From Acidimicrobiaceae bacterium (lineage in GTDB: Bacteria; Actinomycetota; Acidimicrobiia; Acidimicrobiales; Aldehydirespiratoraceae), in the NCBI GenBank assembly GCA_002729125.1, contig PBTQ01000053.1:1-59658 (forward strand): a stretch of DNA of 59,658 nt, given 5' to 3'. Under the pieces are notes generated by a model. It had not been told where the DNA came from. It searched no databases and worked only from the letters and a program-made list of their open reading frames with translations. A program made the position numbers and the translations under genes. Numbering within the stretch: the first letter of the stretch is position 1; every line of letters starts with the position of its first letter. This document shows, piece by piece, positions 7,297-16,406 of this stretch.

Positions 7297-8619
7297 ATGC
7301 GTTGGACCACCGCCGAGATCGCATCGGCTGTCGGTGGCCGCCTCGTCGGTCGCAATGTTGCCGTCGATCGCGTCACCCAGGACTCCCGTGAGATCGACCC
7401 ATCCTCCGGTTCGTGGCTTTTTGTTCCTCTTGTTGCCGAACGCGATGGTCATGACTTCGTACCAACCGCGGTTGGCGCCGGTGCGGCTGCGACCTTCGCC
7501 GCTCGACCGGTCGATGCCAGCGACGCCGTCGTGATCGAGGTGGCATCGACTGATGAGGCCCTGACTGCGCTCGGCGCCGCTGCCCGTGATCGTCTCGGTG
7601 ACGCTGCCGTCATCGGGATCACTGGGTCGGTCGGCAAGACGACAACGAAAGATCTTCTCGCGGCCGTCCTTCGTCGTGACCGGACCACGCACGCCAACCT
7701 TCGCTCGTTCAACAACGAGATTGGGGTTCCCTTGACCCTGCTTAGCGCTCCCGACGACAGTCGCGCTGTTGTGCTCGAAATGGGTGCCCGCGGTGTCGGG
7801 CACATCGCCACCCTGTGCCGGCCTGCTCGGCCGACGGTCGGCATCGTTACGACCGTCGGGAAGGCTCACACCAGCGAGTTCGGCAGCGTGGAGGCCGTCG
7901 CCCTCGGCAAGGGCGAACTCGTGGAGTCGCTCCCCGCCGAGGGCTTCGCCGTGCTGAACGCCGATAACCCCTACATCAAATCGATGGCCGACCGCACGGA
8001 AGCCACGGTGGTCACCTTCGGCGATGCCGGTGAGGTGCGGGCCGAATCGGTCACCATCGCCGAGGATCTGATCCCGTCGTTCCGGTTGGTATCGCCCTGG
8101 GGCGACGTCAACGTCCGGTTGGGAGTGCAGGGCGACCATCTCATCCCGAACGCGCTCGCCGCGGCTGCAGCGGCGCTGTCATTGGGCGTCTCGCTCGAGC
8201 GTCTTGCCGCTGGCCTCGAAGAACCTGACCGGTCACCAATGCGGATGGCGATGAAGACTGCGCCGTCTGGTGCTCGCATCATCGACGACACCTACAACGC
8301 CAATCCGTTGTCGGTTGCGGGCGCGATCGAGGCGCTCGCCGCCGTGTCGGCCGGCCGCAAGGTTGCCGTGCTCGGTGTGATGGCCGAACTCGGCGAGTCG
8401 AGTCGCACCGACCACGAGCGCATGGTGGCGCTCGCCGCGGAGCACGGCATCTCGGTGATTGCTGTCGATGCTCCCGAGTATGGCAGTAGCGCCCTCCACT
8501 TGGCCGACATCGACGAAGCGGAGGCGGCACTCGGCGCACTCGACATCGCGACCGCTGTCCTCGTGAAGGGTTCTCGGGTTGCGGCGCTCGAGCGTCTTGT
8601 TGCCAGGTTGCTCGGCTAG
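7297..8619 (+). CDS. murF: UDP-N-acetylmuramoyl-tripeptide--D-alanyl-D-alanine ligase
   Basis: Mur ligase adding D-Ala-D-Ala to UDP-MurNAc-tripeptide, the last cytoplasmic step of the peptidoglycan precursor; 440 residues. The three Mur domains are visible: an N-terminal uridine-binding domain, a central ATPase with P-loop GITGSVGKTTTKDLL followed by FNNEIGVPLTLL, and a C-terminal domain with DDTYNANPLSV and AVLGVMAELGESS. It stands opposite ddl, the source of its dipeptide substrate. Its TAG stop overlaps the stop of the convergent zinc-ribbon gene within CTAG at 8616-8619. Confidence 0.96.
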   Translation: MRWTTAEIASAVGGRLVGRNVAVDRVTQDSREIDPSSGSWLFVPLVAERDGHDFVPTAVGAGAAATFAARPVDASDAVVIEVASTDEALTALGAAARDRLGDAAVIGITGSVGKTTTKDLLAAVLRRDRTTHANLRSFNNEIGVPLTLLSAPDDSRAVVLEMGARGVGHIATLCRPARPTVGIVTTVGKAHTSEFGSVEAVALGKGELVESLPAEGFAVLNADNPYIKSMADRTEATVVTFGDAGEVRAESVTIAEDLIPSFRLVSPWGDVNVRLGVQGDHLIPNALAAAAAALSLGVSLERLAAGLEEPDRSPMRMAMKTAPSGARIIDDTYNANPLSVAGAIEALAAVSAGRKVAVLGVMAELGESSRTDHERMVALAAEHGISVIAVDAPEYGSSALHLADIDEAEAALGALDIATAVLVKGSRVAALERLVARLLG

Positions 8620-8936
8620 CGGGGATCGACCGGGAGATCGTCGGGTGGCAGCGGGACATTGCTGTCGAGCCAGCGCCGCAATTTCTCGGCATCACAGTCG
8701 GGACAGAGCCAGACGACCTTCATGCCCTGGATGGAGAGTTGCGTGCCTCGGCTCTTGTCGAGGATCGCTTGCAGCGCATCTCGGAGGTCGGTGCGTCCGC
8801 ACGTGTCGCACTGAGGGGTGAGGTCGCGGGCCCAGACCGTCCCGCAGGTCCCGCAGGTGATCTCGATCGTGCCATCAACGTCGCGACCGTCGAGATCCTC
8901 GTCCTCGTCACAGGTGGGGCACACGACCAGCGGCAT
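8616..8936 (-). CDS. Small double zinc-ribbon protein
   Basis: 106 residues with two Cys-knuckle ribbons. The first uses CPTC near residue 6 with CGTC near 28; the second uses CDTC near 43 with CPDC near 78. The middle is short and charged. No enzyme domain is visible; such proteins often act as nucleic-acid or protein adaptors, but the role here is unknown. TACCGT lies 7 nt before the ATG, so the message is probably leaderless. Convergent with murF, with stop codons overlapping by 4 bp. Confidence 0.8.
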   Translation of the reverse strand: MPLVVCPTCDEDEDLDGRDVDGTIEITCGTCGTVWARDLTPQCDTCGRTDLRDALQAILDKSRGTQLSIQGMKVVWLCPDCDAEKLRRWLDSNVPLPPDDLPVDPR

Positions 8937-9021
8937 CGCCCCGACGGTACCGTCTGGTTCCCGGCCTCAGTGTCCTGTCGAGCGTTGCACAGCGTCGACT
9001 CGAATTGCCTAGGGTCCGGGC

Positions 9022-10437
9022 ATGGCTGATGTTCCGGATTTTCGATCGACCACCGTCGAAGCGCTCGCTGCCTCTGTTCGCAGTGGGGAACGATCGGCCC
9101 GTTCGTTGACCGACGCGGCCCTCGATCGGATCGAGGCCGGAAACGTCGAACTGAACGCCTTCGTCGCGATCGATGCAGAGGCGGCGCGGCGTCAAGCCGA
9201 TGCGGTCGATGAGCGGCTCGCAGCGGGGAAGGATGTCGGTCCCCTCGCCGGGATCCCGATCGGCGTGAAGGACCTTGCGGACGCTGCCGGTTTCCGCACG
9301 ACGCGGGGCGCCGCTCACCTCGCCGACAGTGCGCCGGTGAACCACGATGCCACCGAGGTTGCCCGACTCCGGGCGGCGGGCTGTGTGGTGATCGGCAAGA
9401 CCAACACGCCAGAAGCGGGCTTCGTCGGCGACACGTACAACCCGACCTTCGGTCCGACCCGCAATCCGTGGAACACCGAACGTTCACCTGGCGGTTCGTC
9501 GGGAGGTACCTCGGCGGCGATCGCGAGCGGATTTGTCCCGCTTGCGACCGGTTCGGACGGTGGTGGGTCCATCCGGATCCCGTCCACCGTCTGCGGCCTG
9601 TCGGGCTTCAAGTCGAGCCAGGGCCGCATCCCGCACGGCCCGGCACCGATGGGAGCCGCCGACCTGTCGACCGTCGGGCCGATGGCGCGCAGGATCCGCG
9701 ATGTCGCGCTCGCCCTCGATGTCGTCGTCGGCCCGAGCGCCGACGACCTGCGCTCGCTCCCACACCCGAAAGCATCGTTCCGGGCGGTCTGCGACGCGCC
9801 GCAGGCACCGAGGCGCCTGCTCTACTGCGCTTCGACGGACGACACCTCCACGGTCGACGACGAGATCGCTGCTCGCACCGCCGAGGCAGTCGACACCATC
9901 CGGGCTGCCGGGGTCGAGGTCGTCGAGGTTGATGGCGTGCTTCCCGATGCCTTCTCCCCGTTCCTCCTGTTGTTCTTCGGCGGCATGGTGCCTGCGTACC
10001 GCCATCTCATGGGCACGGACGCCTTTGATGCAGTCACTCCAGACCTGCAACGCATCCTGCTCATGGCCGATGAGCGGCTCACCCCCGACTCGATCGAGGA
10101 GGCCCGCAAAGACGCGCAGGCCAATTCGGTGATGCTGGCCGAGGCGATGGTTGGGTTCGATGCGCTCATCACTCCGACGGTGATTGGCCACACGCCGGTG
10201 TCCCAGCGGGGTGGTGTGATCAACGGCAACGAGGAGCTCGGGTGGGTCGGGAACACCTTTGCGTTCAATGTGACCCGTCGACCGGCCGGCACCACACCGA
10301 TCGGTCTCACCGCCGACGGGATGCCGCTCGGACTGCAGATCGTCGGTCACCAACTCGACGATCTGCGAACGGTTGAACTCACGGCCTGGGCCGAGGACGT
10401 GTTCGGCCTTGACCTGGTCGCTCCGTTCCCCGCATGA
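9022..10437 (+). CDS. Amidase-signature family amidohydrolase
   Basis: 471 residues, full length for the amidase-signature (AS) family, which hydrolyses carboxamides to acid plus ammonia. The Ser-cisSer-Lys triad can be assigned: K83 in GVKDLADAAG, S159 in SPGGSSGGTSAA and the nucleophile S183 in GSDGGGSIRIPS. The C-terminal part (FAFNVTRRPAGTTPIG...GLQIVG) is the usual AS ending. A GatA role is unlikely because no gatB or gatC is adjacent and the chain looks like a catabolic amidase. TAGGGT is 6 nt before the ATG. Its stop overlaps the next ATG (ATGA), so the pair is translationally coupled. Confidence 0.9.
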   Translation: MADVPDFRSTTVEALAASVRSGERSARSLTDAALDRIEAGNVELNAFVAIDAEAARRQADAVDERLAAGKDVGPLAGIPIGVKDLADAAGFRTTRGAAHLADSAPVNHDATEVARLRAAGCVVIGKTNTPEAGFVGDTYNPTFGPTRNPWNTERSPGGSSGGTSAAIASGFVPLATGSDGGGSIRIPSTVCGLSGFKSSQGRIPHGPAPMGAADLSTVGPMARRIRDVALALDVVVGPSADDLRSLPHPKASFRAVCDAPQAPRRLLYCASTDDTSTVDDEIAARTAEAVDTIRAAGVEVVEVDGVLPDAFSPFLLLFFGGMVPAYRHLMGTDAFDAVTPDLQRILLMADERLTPDSIEEARKDAQANSVMLAEAMVGFDALITPTVIGHTPVSQRGGVINGNEELGWVGNTFAFNVTRRPAGTTPIGLTADGMPLGLQIVGHQLDDLRTVELTAWAEDVFGLDLVAPFPA

Positions 10438-10835
10438 CCGGCGTTCGTGTCGAAGGCCACGACCATGTCGTGGTGACGGTTGCCGACGTTGAACGCTCGC
10501 TCACCTGGTACCGCGATCTTCTCGGACTCAAGGTCGAGCGAGAAGCCGAGTGGCGGGCCGGTGAAGTGCCGTTTCCGTCGATGCGTATTGACAACGGCGC
10601 CGTGATCGACCTCCTCGCCGGCGAACGCACCGGCCAGAACATCGATCACGTGGCGCTCCGGGTCGCCGGCGACACCGACCTCGACGCAGTGGCGTCATCC
10701 GGTGATTTCGATGTCGTTCGCGGGCCGATCTGGGTGTGGGGCGCGAAGGGTGGCGGCTGGGCGTTGTACGTGCGTGATCCCGACGGCAATGTGGTCGAAC
10801 TTAAGCGGTACGGCGGTGAGCCGCCGCAGCGGTGA
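10434..10835 (+). CDS. Glyoxalase/bleomycin-resistance (VOC) family protein
   Basis: 133 residues, one vicinal-oxygen-chelate module made of two beta-alpha-beta-beta-beta halves. Typical VOC features are GHDHVVVTVADVERSLTWYRDLLGLKV at the start (with metal-ligand His) and YVRDPDGNVVELKRYG at the end (with metal-ligand Glu); a central NIDHVAL supplies another likely ligand. The substrate cannot be read from the sequence. It overlaps the amidase stop by ATGA and probably acts with it. Confidence 0.9.
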   Translation: MTGVRVEGHDHVVVTVADVERSLTWYRDLLGLKVEREAEWRAGEVPFPSMRIDNGAVIDLLAGERTGQNIDHVALRVAGDTDLDAVASSGDFDVVRGPIWVWGAKGGGWALYVRDPDGNVVELKRYGGEPPQR

Positions 10836-10889
10836 TCCCGGCCGAAGGGTCGGCGCCCGGGATGTGATCCGGTATCGTTTCGGTCTCTT

Positions 10890-10966
10890 GGGCCGTTAGC
10901 TCAGTTGGCTAGAGCGCTGCCTTCACACGGCAGAGGTCACTGGTTCGAATCCAGTACGGCCCACCA
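10890..10966 (+). tRNA. tRNA-Val (anticodon CAC)
   Basis: A complete cloverleaf. The 7-bp acceptor stem GGGCCGT pairs with ACGGCCC; the D arm contains AGCTCAGTTGG; the anticodon arm is CTGCC-TTCACAC-GGCAG with anticodon CAC (reads GUG); the T arm is CTGGTTCGAATCCAG. Discriminator A and an encoded CCA follow at 10963-10966. No integrase or other sign of an attachment site is next to it. Confidence 0.97.
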
Positions 10967-10983
10967 CTCCCGGAAGGTCCGGC

Positions 10984-11000
10984 CCGGCGACTGTCGCCGG
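10984..11000. terminator. Terminator-like hairpin between tRNA-Val and the esterase
   Basis: CCGGCGAC and GTCGCCGG are perfect 8-bp complements around a single T, giving a practical stem of about 6 bp with a 5-nt loop. It lies 18 nt after the tRNA 3' end and 4 nt before the stop of the convergent esterase gene, so it could end both transcripts. There is no T-tract, so the call is tentative. Confidence 0.4.
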
Positions 11001-11004
11001 CCGG

Positions 11005-11640
11005 TCAGAGCACGCTCGAGAGCCAGGCCCGGGCGTCGATCATCATTTCGATAGTCTGGCTGTGGGTCATCTCGTAGGCGTGATGGTCAAGGTTCCAGCC
11101 CCCGGCCTGCAGTGTGGAGATCACCTCGGCCGGTGCATCGGGTCCGATCACCGGGTCCTTGGTTCCCCACTGGAAGAGCACGGGGCGCCCATCACCGTCG
11201 GAGAGATCGAACTCGAAATCCGGCGCGCCGGGGAGGCCGCAGCAGATCGCCCAGACACCGGCGTAACGAGGAGCGCCCGCCTTGCCCGCAAGCGCCAACG
11301 ACAAGAAGCCGCCCTGGCTGAAGCCGCCGACCGCGCAGCGCTCCAAGGGCACACCGGCTTTGTCGGCCTCGTTGGCGATGAAGTCCTCGAGCATCTCGAG
11401 TGACGGAACAAAGCGCGACCAGTCGTGCTCGAAGGTCTGAACGTCGATCGTCCACCAGCCGGCGCCGTCGCCGTCGGGCATGTCGATCGGGCCACGGGGG
11501 GCGATCGCCGTGAAGCGTTCGTCGGGATCGACGAGGGGCACGTACGACGCCAGGTGATGCTGTTCGGCTGTGTAGCCGTGCATGAGAAAGAGGAGACGGT
11601 CGGCACCGTCGCGATCGATGCGGTACTGGGTCAGCGGCAT
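11005..11640 (-). CDS. Alpha/beta-hydrolase, phospholipase/carboxylesterase type
   Basis: 211 residues from the preferred ATG at 11640 (CAGACT 6 nt upstream, possible leaderless start); an upstream in-frame start adds 22 arginine/proline-rich residues that do not look coding. The fold and triad are those of small cytosolic carboxylesterases/lysophospholipases: LLFLMHGYTAE near the start (oxyanion region), nucleophile elbow GGFSQGGFLSLAL, Asp in WGTKDPVIG and His in YEMTHSQT. The substrate is not predictable. Convergent with tRNA-Val. Confidence 0.88.
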   Translation of the reverse strand: MPLTQYRIDRDGADRLLFLMHGYTAEQHHLASYVPLVDPDERFTAIAPRGPIDMPDGDGAGWWTIDVQTFEHDWSRFVPSLEMLEDFIANEADKAGVPLERCAVGGFSQGGFLSLALAGKAGAPRYAGVWAICCGLPGAPDFEFDLSDGDGRPVLFQWGTKDPVIGPDAPAEVISTLQAGGWNLDHHAYEMTHSQTIEMMIDARAWLSSVL

Positions 11641-11742
11641 GAAGGGAGTCTGGCACCAGAATCTCGGTGCCGGGGGAACGCCGTGAGCTGGGGCCGCCCG
11701 TCGCATCGGACGCCGATCGTCGGGGCAGGCCGGCGTGGCCCG

Positions 11743-12261
11743 TCAGAGGAACTCGCCGCAGAAGCGGCACTTGACCGCCGCCGCCTTGATCACCTCGGCG
11801 CAGTACGGGCAGCGTTTCTCGGCCTCAGGGTCGACCTCGACGCGGATGTCGTTCGTCACGGCGACGGTTGCGTTTCGGAGCGCGGCGGCCATGCGGGCTG
11901 CGCCCGAGGTCATGTTGTCGACCGTGACATCGCCGGAGCTGGTCGTGAGCGTGAGGGTCGACTGGAACATGCCCTCGACGAGCACCACGGCGCTGATCGA
12001 GTCAAGTTCGATGCTCTCCACCGTCGACTCGGATGCGAGCGCCCGGACGGCTTGGCCGACGAGGATGACTCGGGTCTCGGTCGCCACGATGTAGCCGAGT
12101 CCGTTGCCTATCTTGCCCCTGGCCGCCTCGACGACCAACTCGGTGTCACCGAGCTCTGCCATCAGGGCTCGGAATGGGCGGCGGCTCGTGAGACCGTTCT
12201 TGATCCCGCGCCCCGCCAACCAGCGGTCGAAGTTGTCGTCGCTGCGGGTCAGGCCGTGCAT
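11743..12261 (-). CDS. Bacterial PH-domain protein with C-terminal zinc ribbon
   Basis: 172 residues. Residues about 35-140 look like a bacterial PH (YokE-type) domain, with the pattern TELVVEAARG...YIVATETRVILVG...VESIELDSISAV...STLTLTTSSGDVTV. The C-terminus is a one-knuckle-pair ribbon, CPYC...CRFCGEFL, often seen on membrane-regulating or SHOCT/PH proteins. No membrane segment or catalytic motif is seen. It follows acnB by 25 bp on the same strand and could be co-transcribed with it; a functional link is not obvious. Confidence 0.8.
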   Translation of the reverse strand: MHGLTRSDDNFDRWLAGRGIKNGLTSRRPFRALMAELGDTELVVEAARGKIGNGLGYIVATETRVILVGQAVRALASESTVESIELDSISAVVLVEGMFQSTLTLTTSSGDVTVDNMTSGAARMAAALRNATVAVTNDIRVEVDPEAEKRCPYCAEVIKAAAVKCRFCGEFL

Positions 12262-12286
12262 TGGTCGAACCCGGCGTGCCTGTCGA

Positions 12287-15085
12287 TCAGCGGCCGATGC
12301 TGACCGGCGTGGCCGTCAACTCTTCGGTCGGCGGCTCGAAGCGGGTCAGGTCGATGCCTTCGACGGCGGCCTTGTACTCCTCGATAGTGGGCGTGCGCCC
12401 GAGTACCGACGACAGCACCACCACCGGTGTCGAGGCAAGCAGCGACTCGCCCTTCTTCTCATCGGAGTCACGCACGACGCGGCCCTGGAAGAGGCGGGTG
12501 GAGGTGGCCATCACCGTGTCACCCGGCTCGGCCTTCTCCTGGTTGCCCATGCAGAGATTGCAGCCCGGACGCTCGAGATAGAGGATGTTCTCGTAGCCGG
12601 TTCGGGCAACGCTCTTCGGGTCGGTGTCGTCGAACTCGAATCCGGCGTAGCGGCTAAGCAGCTCCCAGTCACCCTCGGCCTTGAGTTCGTCGACGATGTT
12701 GTACGTCGGCGGTGCGACCACGAGCGGCGCCTGAAACTCCACTTCGCCGTGTTGTGCTTCGAGGTTGCGCAGCATCTGGGCGAGGATCTTCATGTCGCCC
12801 TTGTGCACCATGCACGAGCCGACGAAACCGAGGTCGACCGTCTTGGTCCCGCTGTAGTGCGACAGCTCACGAATGGTGTCGTGGGTGTAGCGCTTCGACG
12901 GGTCGTCGTTGTTCACGTCGGGATCGGCGATCATCGGTTCGTCGATCTGATCGAGGTCGACGGTGAACTCGGCGTAGTACTTCGCGTCGGTGTCGGGAGC
13001 CAGCGGTGGGCGCTCACCGCTCTCGATCTCGGCGATGCGGGCGGTGGCGCGATCGACGAGGCCCTGGAGCACGGCGTTGACGTTGTCCATGCCCTTGTCG
13101 ATCATCACCTGGATGCGATCGCGGGCGATCACGAGCGACTCGACGAGGGTCTGGCTGTCTGAGATGTTGATCGAGGCCTTCGCCTTCATCTCGGCGGTCC
13201 AGTCGGTGAACGTGAACGCCTGGTCGGAGGCGAGCGTGCCGATGTGAACCTCGATGACCCGGCCCTGGAAGACGTTCTCGCCGTCGAACCCCTCCAACAT
13301 CTGCGTCTGGGTGGCGTGCACGACATCGCGGAAGTCCATGTGGGCGGGCATGTCACCTTTGAAGGTGACCTTGACCGATTCGGGGATCGGCATCGATGCC
13401 TCGCCGGTGGCGAGGGCGAGAGCGACCGTGCCGGAGTCGGCGCCGAACGCCACACCCTTCGACATGCGGGTGTGGGAGTCGCCGCCGATGATGATCGCCC
13501 AGTCGTCGACGGTGATGTCGTTGAGGACCTTATGGATCACGTCGGTCATCGGGGCGTAGTGGTGCTCCGGATCGCGAGCGGTGATCAGCCCGAAGTCGTT
13601 CATGAATTTCATCAGGCGCGGGATGTTTTCCTGCGCCCTGGTGTCCCACACCGAGGCCGTGTGGCAGCCCGACTGGTAGCCGGCGTCGACGATCGGGGAG
13701 ATGACCGTCGACGCCATCATCTCGAGCTCCTGGGAGGTCATCAGGCCGGTGGTGTCCTGCGAGCCGACGATGTTGACTTCGACCCGGGTGTACGACCCGG
13801 CATGGAGCGTGGCGCCGGACGTGCCGACGGCGTTGCGGTTGAAGATCTTCTCGACAGCGGTAAGGCCCTGGCCCTCGTGGGAGACCTCGTCGGACGGGGC
13901 GAACACCGCCGGGGTGTCGATGCCGAGCGTGTTGGCGGCGAAGGTCTGCAGCTTCTTGCCGAAGACGACGGCGTAGGAGCCACCGGCCTTCATGAACTCG
14001 ACCTTCTGCGGTGTGAAAGCCGACGAGATGTCCATGACCTTGTTGCCATCGGTGTCGATCAGTTTCCGAGTGCGGGTGTTGATCGTGAAGACCGAACCGG
14101 TATCGACCGAGTAGGTCTGTTCGAGAATTGCTTCACCGTCGTCGTCGACGATGAGCTCGCCGTCGGCGTCGAACTGGGTCACCCAGTTCTTGAGGTCGAG
14201 ACCGATACCGCCGGTGACGCCGACAGTGGTGAGAAAGATCGGGGAAATGCCGTTCGTGCCGCCGACGATCGGGGCGTAGTTGATGAACGGCACGTACTCG
14301 CTGGCCTGCTTGCCGATCCAGAGGGCGACGTTGTTCACCCCGGACATGCGCGACGAACCCACACCCATCGTGCCCTTCTCTGCGACCAGCAGAACGCGCT
14401 TGTCGGGGTGGGCGGCCTGGAGGTCGAGCAGCGCCTGCTTCTGTTCCTTGTTGTGCTCGAACATGCTCTGGCCGTGCAACTCCCGATCGGAACGGGAGTG
14501 GGCATCGGCGCCGGGGGATAGGAGGTCGGTGGAGATGTCGCCGACGCCGGCGACGAAGGTCACGACCTCGATCTCTTCATCTATGTCGGGGAGCTCGGTG
14601 AAGAACTCAGCGTTTGCGTAGCTCTGCAGCACCTCGGTGGCGAGCGCGTTCCCGCCCTGGTGCGCTTCGGCCAGGCGGGCCATGTCCGCTTCGTAGAGGA
14701 AGACCTGGGTCCTGAGCACATCGGCGGCGGCTCGGGCCAAGTCCTCGTCGTCGCCGAGCAGGAGGTCAAGCAGGACCGCAATCGACGGGCCGCCCTTCAT
14801 GTGCGAAAGCTGCTCGAACGCTGACTCGACCGAGATGCCATCGATGGCGCGAGCACCGGTGATCGCGTCCTTCAGCACGACGGCTTTGAGGCCGGCAGCA
14901 CTCGTGGTGCCGGGGAGCACGTTGTAGACGAAGAAGTCGAGGCAGTCGGTCCGGTGGGCGCTGTCGGAGTCTGACATGCGCGCAACGATCTCGGTCAGCA
15001 GGTCGACGCCGTCGACCGGCTTCGGGTTGAGCCCGTGCGCCTCCCGGTCCTCGATCTCGTCCAGGTAGTCCTCGTACAAGCTCAT
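12287..15085 (-). CDS. acnB: Aconitate hydratase B
   Basis: 932 residues, close to the AcnB length. It interconverts citrate and isocitrate in the TCA cycle and may also serve as 2-methylisocitrate dehydratase in propionate breakdown. The AcnB arrangement is present: an N-terminal HEAT-like domain, then the swivel domain, then the catalytic domains. The three [4Fe-4S] cysteines are in GFVGSCMVHKGD and PGCNLCMGNQ near the C-terminus; other active-site stretches are GCHTASVWD and IGGDSHTRMSKGVAFGADSG. Many actinobacteria rely on AcnA, so this form is a lineage marker. Direct TTGTATTG repeats lie 65-83 bp upstream. Confidence 0.96.
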   Translation of the reverse strand: MSLYEDYLDEIEDREAHGLNPKPVDGVDLLTEIVARMSDSDSAHRTDCLDFFVYNVLPGTTSAAGLKAVVLKDAITGARAIDGISVESAFEQLSHMKGGPSIAVLLDLLLGDDEDLARAAADVLRTQVFLYEADMARLAEAHQGGNALATEVLQSYANAEFFTELPDIDEEIEVVTFVAGVGDISTDLLSPGADAHSRSDRELHGQSMFEHNKEQKQALLDLQAAHPDKRVLLVAEKGTMGVGSSRMSGVNNVALWIGKQASEYVPFINYAPIVGGTNGISPIFLTTVGVTGGIGLDLKNWVTQFDADGELIVDDDGEAILEQTYSVDTGSVFTINTRTRKLIDTDGNKVMDISSAFTPQKVEFMKAGGSYAVVFGKKLQTFAANTLGIDTPAVFAPSDEVSHEGQGLTAVEKIFNRNAVGTSGATLHAGSYTRVEVNIVGSQDTTGLMTSQELEMMASTVISPIVDAGYQSGCHTASVWDTRAQENIPRLMKFMNDFGLITARDPEHHYAPMTDVIHKVLNDITVDDWAIIIGGDSHTRMSKGVAFGADSGTVALALATGEASMPIPESVKVTFKGDMPAHMDFRDVVHATQTQMLEGFDGENVFQGRVIEVHIGTLASDQAFTFTDWTAEMKAKASINISDSQTLVESLVIARDRIQVMIDKGMDNVNAVLQGLVDRATARIAEIESGERPPLAPDTDAKYYAEFTVDLDQIDEPMIADPDVNNDDPSKRYTHDTIRELSHYSGTKTVDLGFVGSCMVHKGDMKILAQMLRNLEAQHGEVEFQAPLVVAPPTYNIVDELKAEGDWELLSRYAGFEFDDTDPKSVARTGYENILYLERPGCNLCMGNQEKAEPGDTVMATSTRLFQGRVVRDSDEKKGESLLASTPVVVLSSVLGRTPTIEEYKAAVEGIDLTRFEPPTEELTATPVSIGR

Positions 15086-15149
15086 GACGTCGGTCTCGCT
15101 TTTGCTGCGGTGGTCGTCGGGAATCCCCGGAAACGGGACCTACCGTACC

Positions 15150-15168
15150 TTGTATTGAAGTTGTATTG
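15150..15168. promoter_or_regulatory. Two TTGTATTG direct repeats (11-bp period) upstream of acnB
   Basis: TTGTATTG at 15150-15157 and 15161-15168 (CAATACAA read toward acnB), separated by 3 nt. The 11-bp period is one helical turn, as for binding sites of dimeric activators. Towards acnB a TACGGT that could be the -10 element follows, so the repeats would cover the -35 region. AT-rich against the local background. Confidence 0.45.
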
Positions 15169-15210
15169 GACCGATGTCGCGGCTTCCGGAGGAGTCGACA
15201 CGGTTGGCGA

Positions 15211-16341
15211 TCACGCCGGTGTGGGCGGCGGACGCATCGTGAGGAGCAGTGCTGTGCCGAGTAGGCCGCTCACGAGCGCGGTGATCTGGGCCGCGGTGTG
15301 GCCCGAAGCGTCGATGATCGCTCCGATTGTCGGCGGCCCGACGAGGCCGCCCACACCAGCGGCCGTGTAGAGCGCACCGAGCACGCCACCCATCCCGACG
15401 ACACCGAACCGCGCGGCGACCACGGCGGGGGACAGGGCGATGAAGCCGCCGTAGGCGACCCCGAGGACGACGGCGAAGAGGATCAGCAGGCTGTAGCTCG
15501 TATCGGCGACGATCCACAGCAACACACTGAGCGACAGCACGAGGAACGACAGTTGGTACAGCCCGGTGATGCCGATGCGGGCGGCGACCGCACCGAAGCC
15601 GAGCCGGCCTGCGATCGAACTCATGCCGATCAACCCCAGCAAGACCGCAGCCGAACCGGTGCCGCCGACCGTGTCGATGTAGTCGGCGAGGAAGACGAAG
15701 GGGGTGAACAAGGTGATCGAGATCAGGATCGACGAGACGTAGAGAATCCAGAAGTCGACGCGACCACGAACCGCCTCTCGGATCGGTACGGCCGACGCCG
15801 CCGAGGTGGGGGGACGGTGAGCCCCGACGGCAGCGACGGTCAGGAGCACGGCGGTCATGATCGCAAGCAGTCGATAGGCGTCACGCCAGCCCTGGTTGTC
15901 GATGACCCACTCGACCAGCGGCACCATGACGAGGGTTCCCGTGCCGATGCCGGCCACGGCCAAGCCCAGCGCGAGCGTTCGCCTCGCTTCGAACCAGCCG
16001 CCGACCGTGGCGACCATCGGCACGTAGCAGCATGCGACGCCGAACCCGACGCCGAGGCCGTACGTGAGGTAGCCGAGTTGGATCGACTCGACCTCGGCGG
16101 TGAGGAGAAGTCCGATGGTCATCGCTGTCGCACCAAAGAGGACGACTCGGCGAGGGCCATGGCGATCGGTGATCCGCCCGGTCACGATCCCAAGCGCGAA
16201 GTAGGCGAAGGTCGTCAGCGCGAAGAACAGCGCCGTTTCCGACCGATCGGTGCCGAACTCGTCGGCCATTGGGCCAAAGAATTCACCGAAGCTGTACGCC
16301 ACCCCGAACACCGTGAACATCGCCAAGAAGGCGGATGCCAC
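15211..16341 (-). CDS. MFS transporter (monocarboxylate/oxalate-formate-like)
   Basis: 376 residues with about 11-12 hydrophobic segments, a major-facilitator secondary transporter in the cytoplasmic membrane. The loop after helix 2 carries GRITDRHGPRRVV, the MFS motif A, and the start VASAFLAMFTVFGVAYSFGEFF resembles oxalate/formate and monocarboxylate carriers. The substrate is unknown. The annotated start is a GTG that places helix 1 at the very N-terminus; no ATG or GTG exists further up in frame, though a CTG does, so the true N-terminus is uncertain. It follows the P450 gene by 65 bp on the same strand and may import or export that enzyme's substrate or product. Confidence 0.87.
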   Translation of the reverse strand: MASAFLAMFTVFGVAYSFGEFFGPMADEFGTDRSETALFFALTTFAYFALGIVTGRITDRHGPRRVVLFGATAMTIGLLLTAEVESIQLGYLTYGLGVGFGVACCYVPMVATVGGWFEARRTLALGLAVAGIGTGTLVMVPLVEWVIDNQGWRDAYRLLAIMTAVLLTVAAVGAHRPPTSAASAVPIREAVRGRVDFWILYVSSILISITLFTPFVFLADYIDTVGGTGSAAVLLGLIGMSSIAGRLGFGAVAARIGITGLYQLSFLVLSLSVLLWIVADTSYSLLILFAVVLGVAYGGFIALSPAVVAARFGVVGMGGVLGALYTAAGVGGLVGPPTIGAIIDASGHTAAQITALVSGLLGTALLLTMRPPPTPA

Positions 16342-16406
16342 GACGACCCACGACCGCGCCGAATCGACGCCGTGGATCGATGGGGGATCGGTGGACGTGG
16401 AATCGG

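Noticed and set aside
10890..10966. tRNA-Val as an integration site of a mobile element
   Set aside because: No integrase, no direct repeat of the tRNA 3' end nearby, and flanking genes look like resident chromosome.
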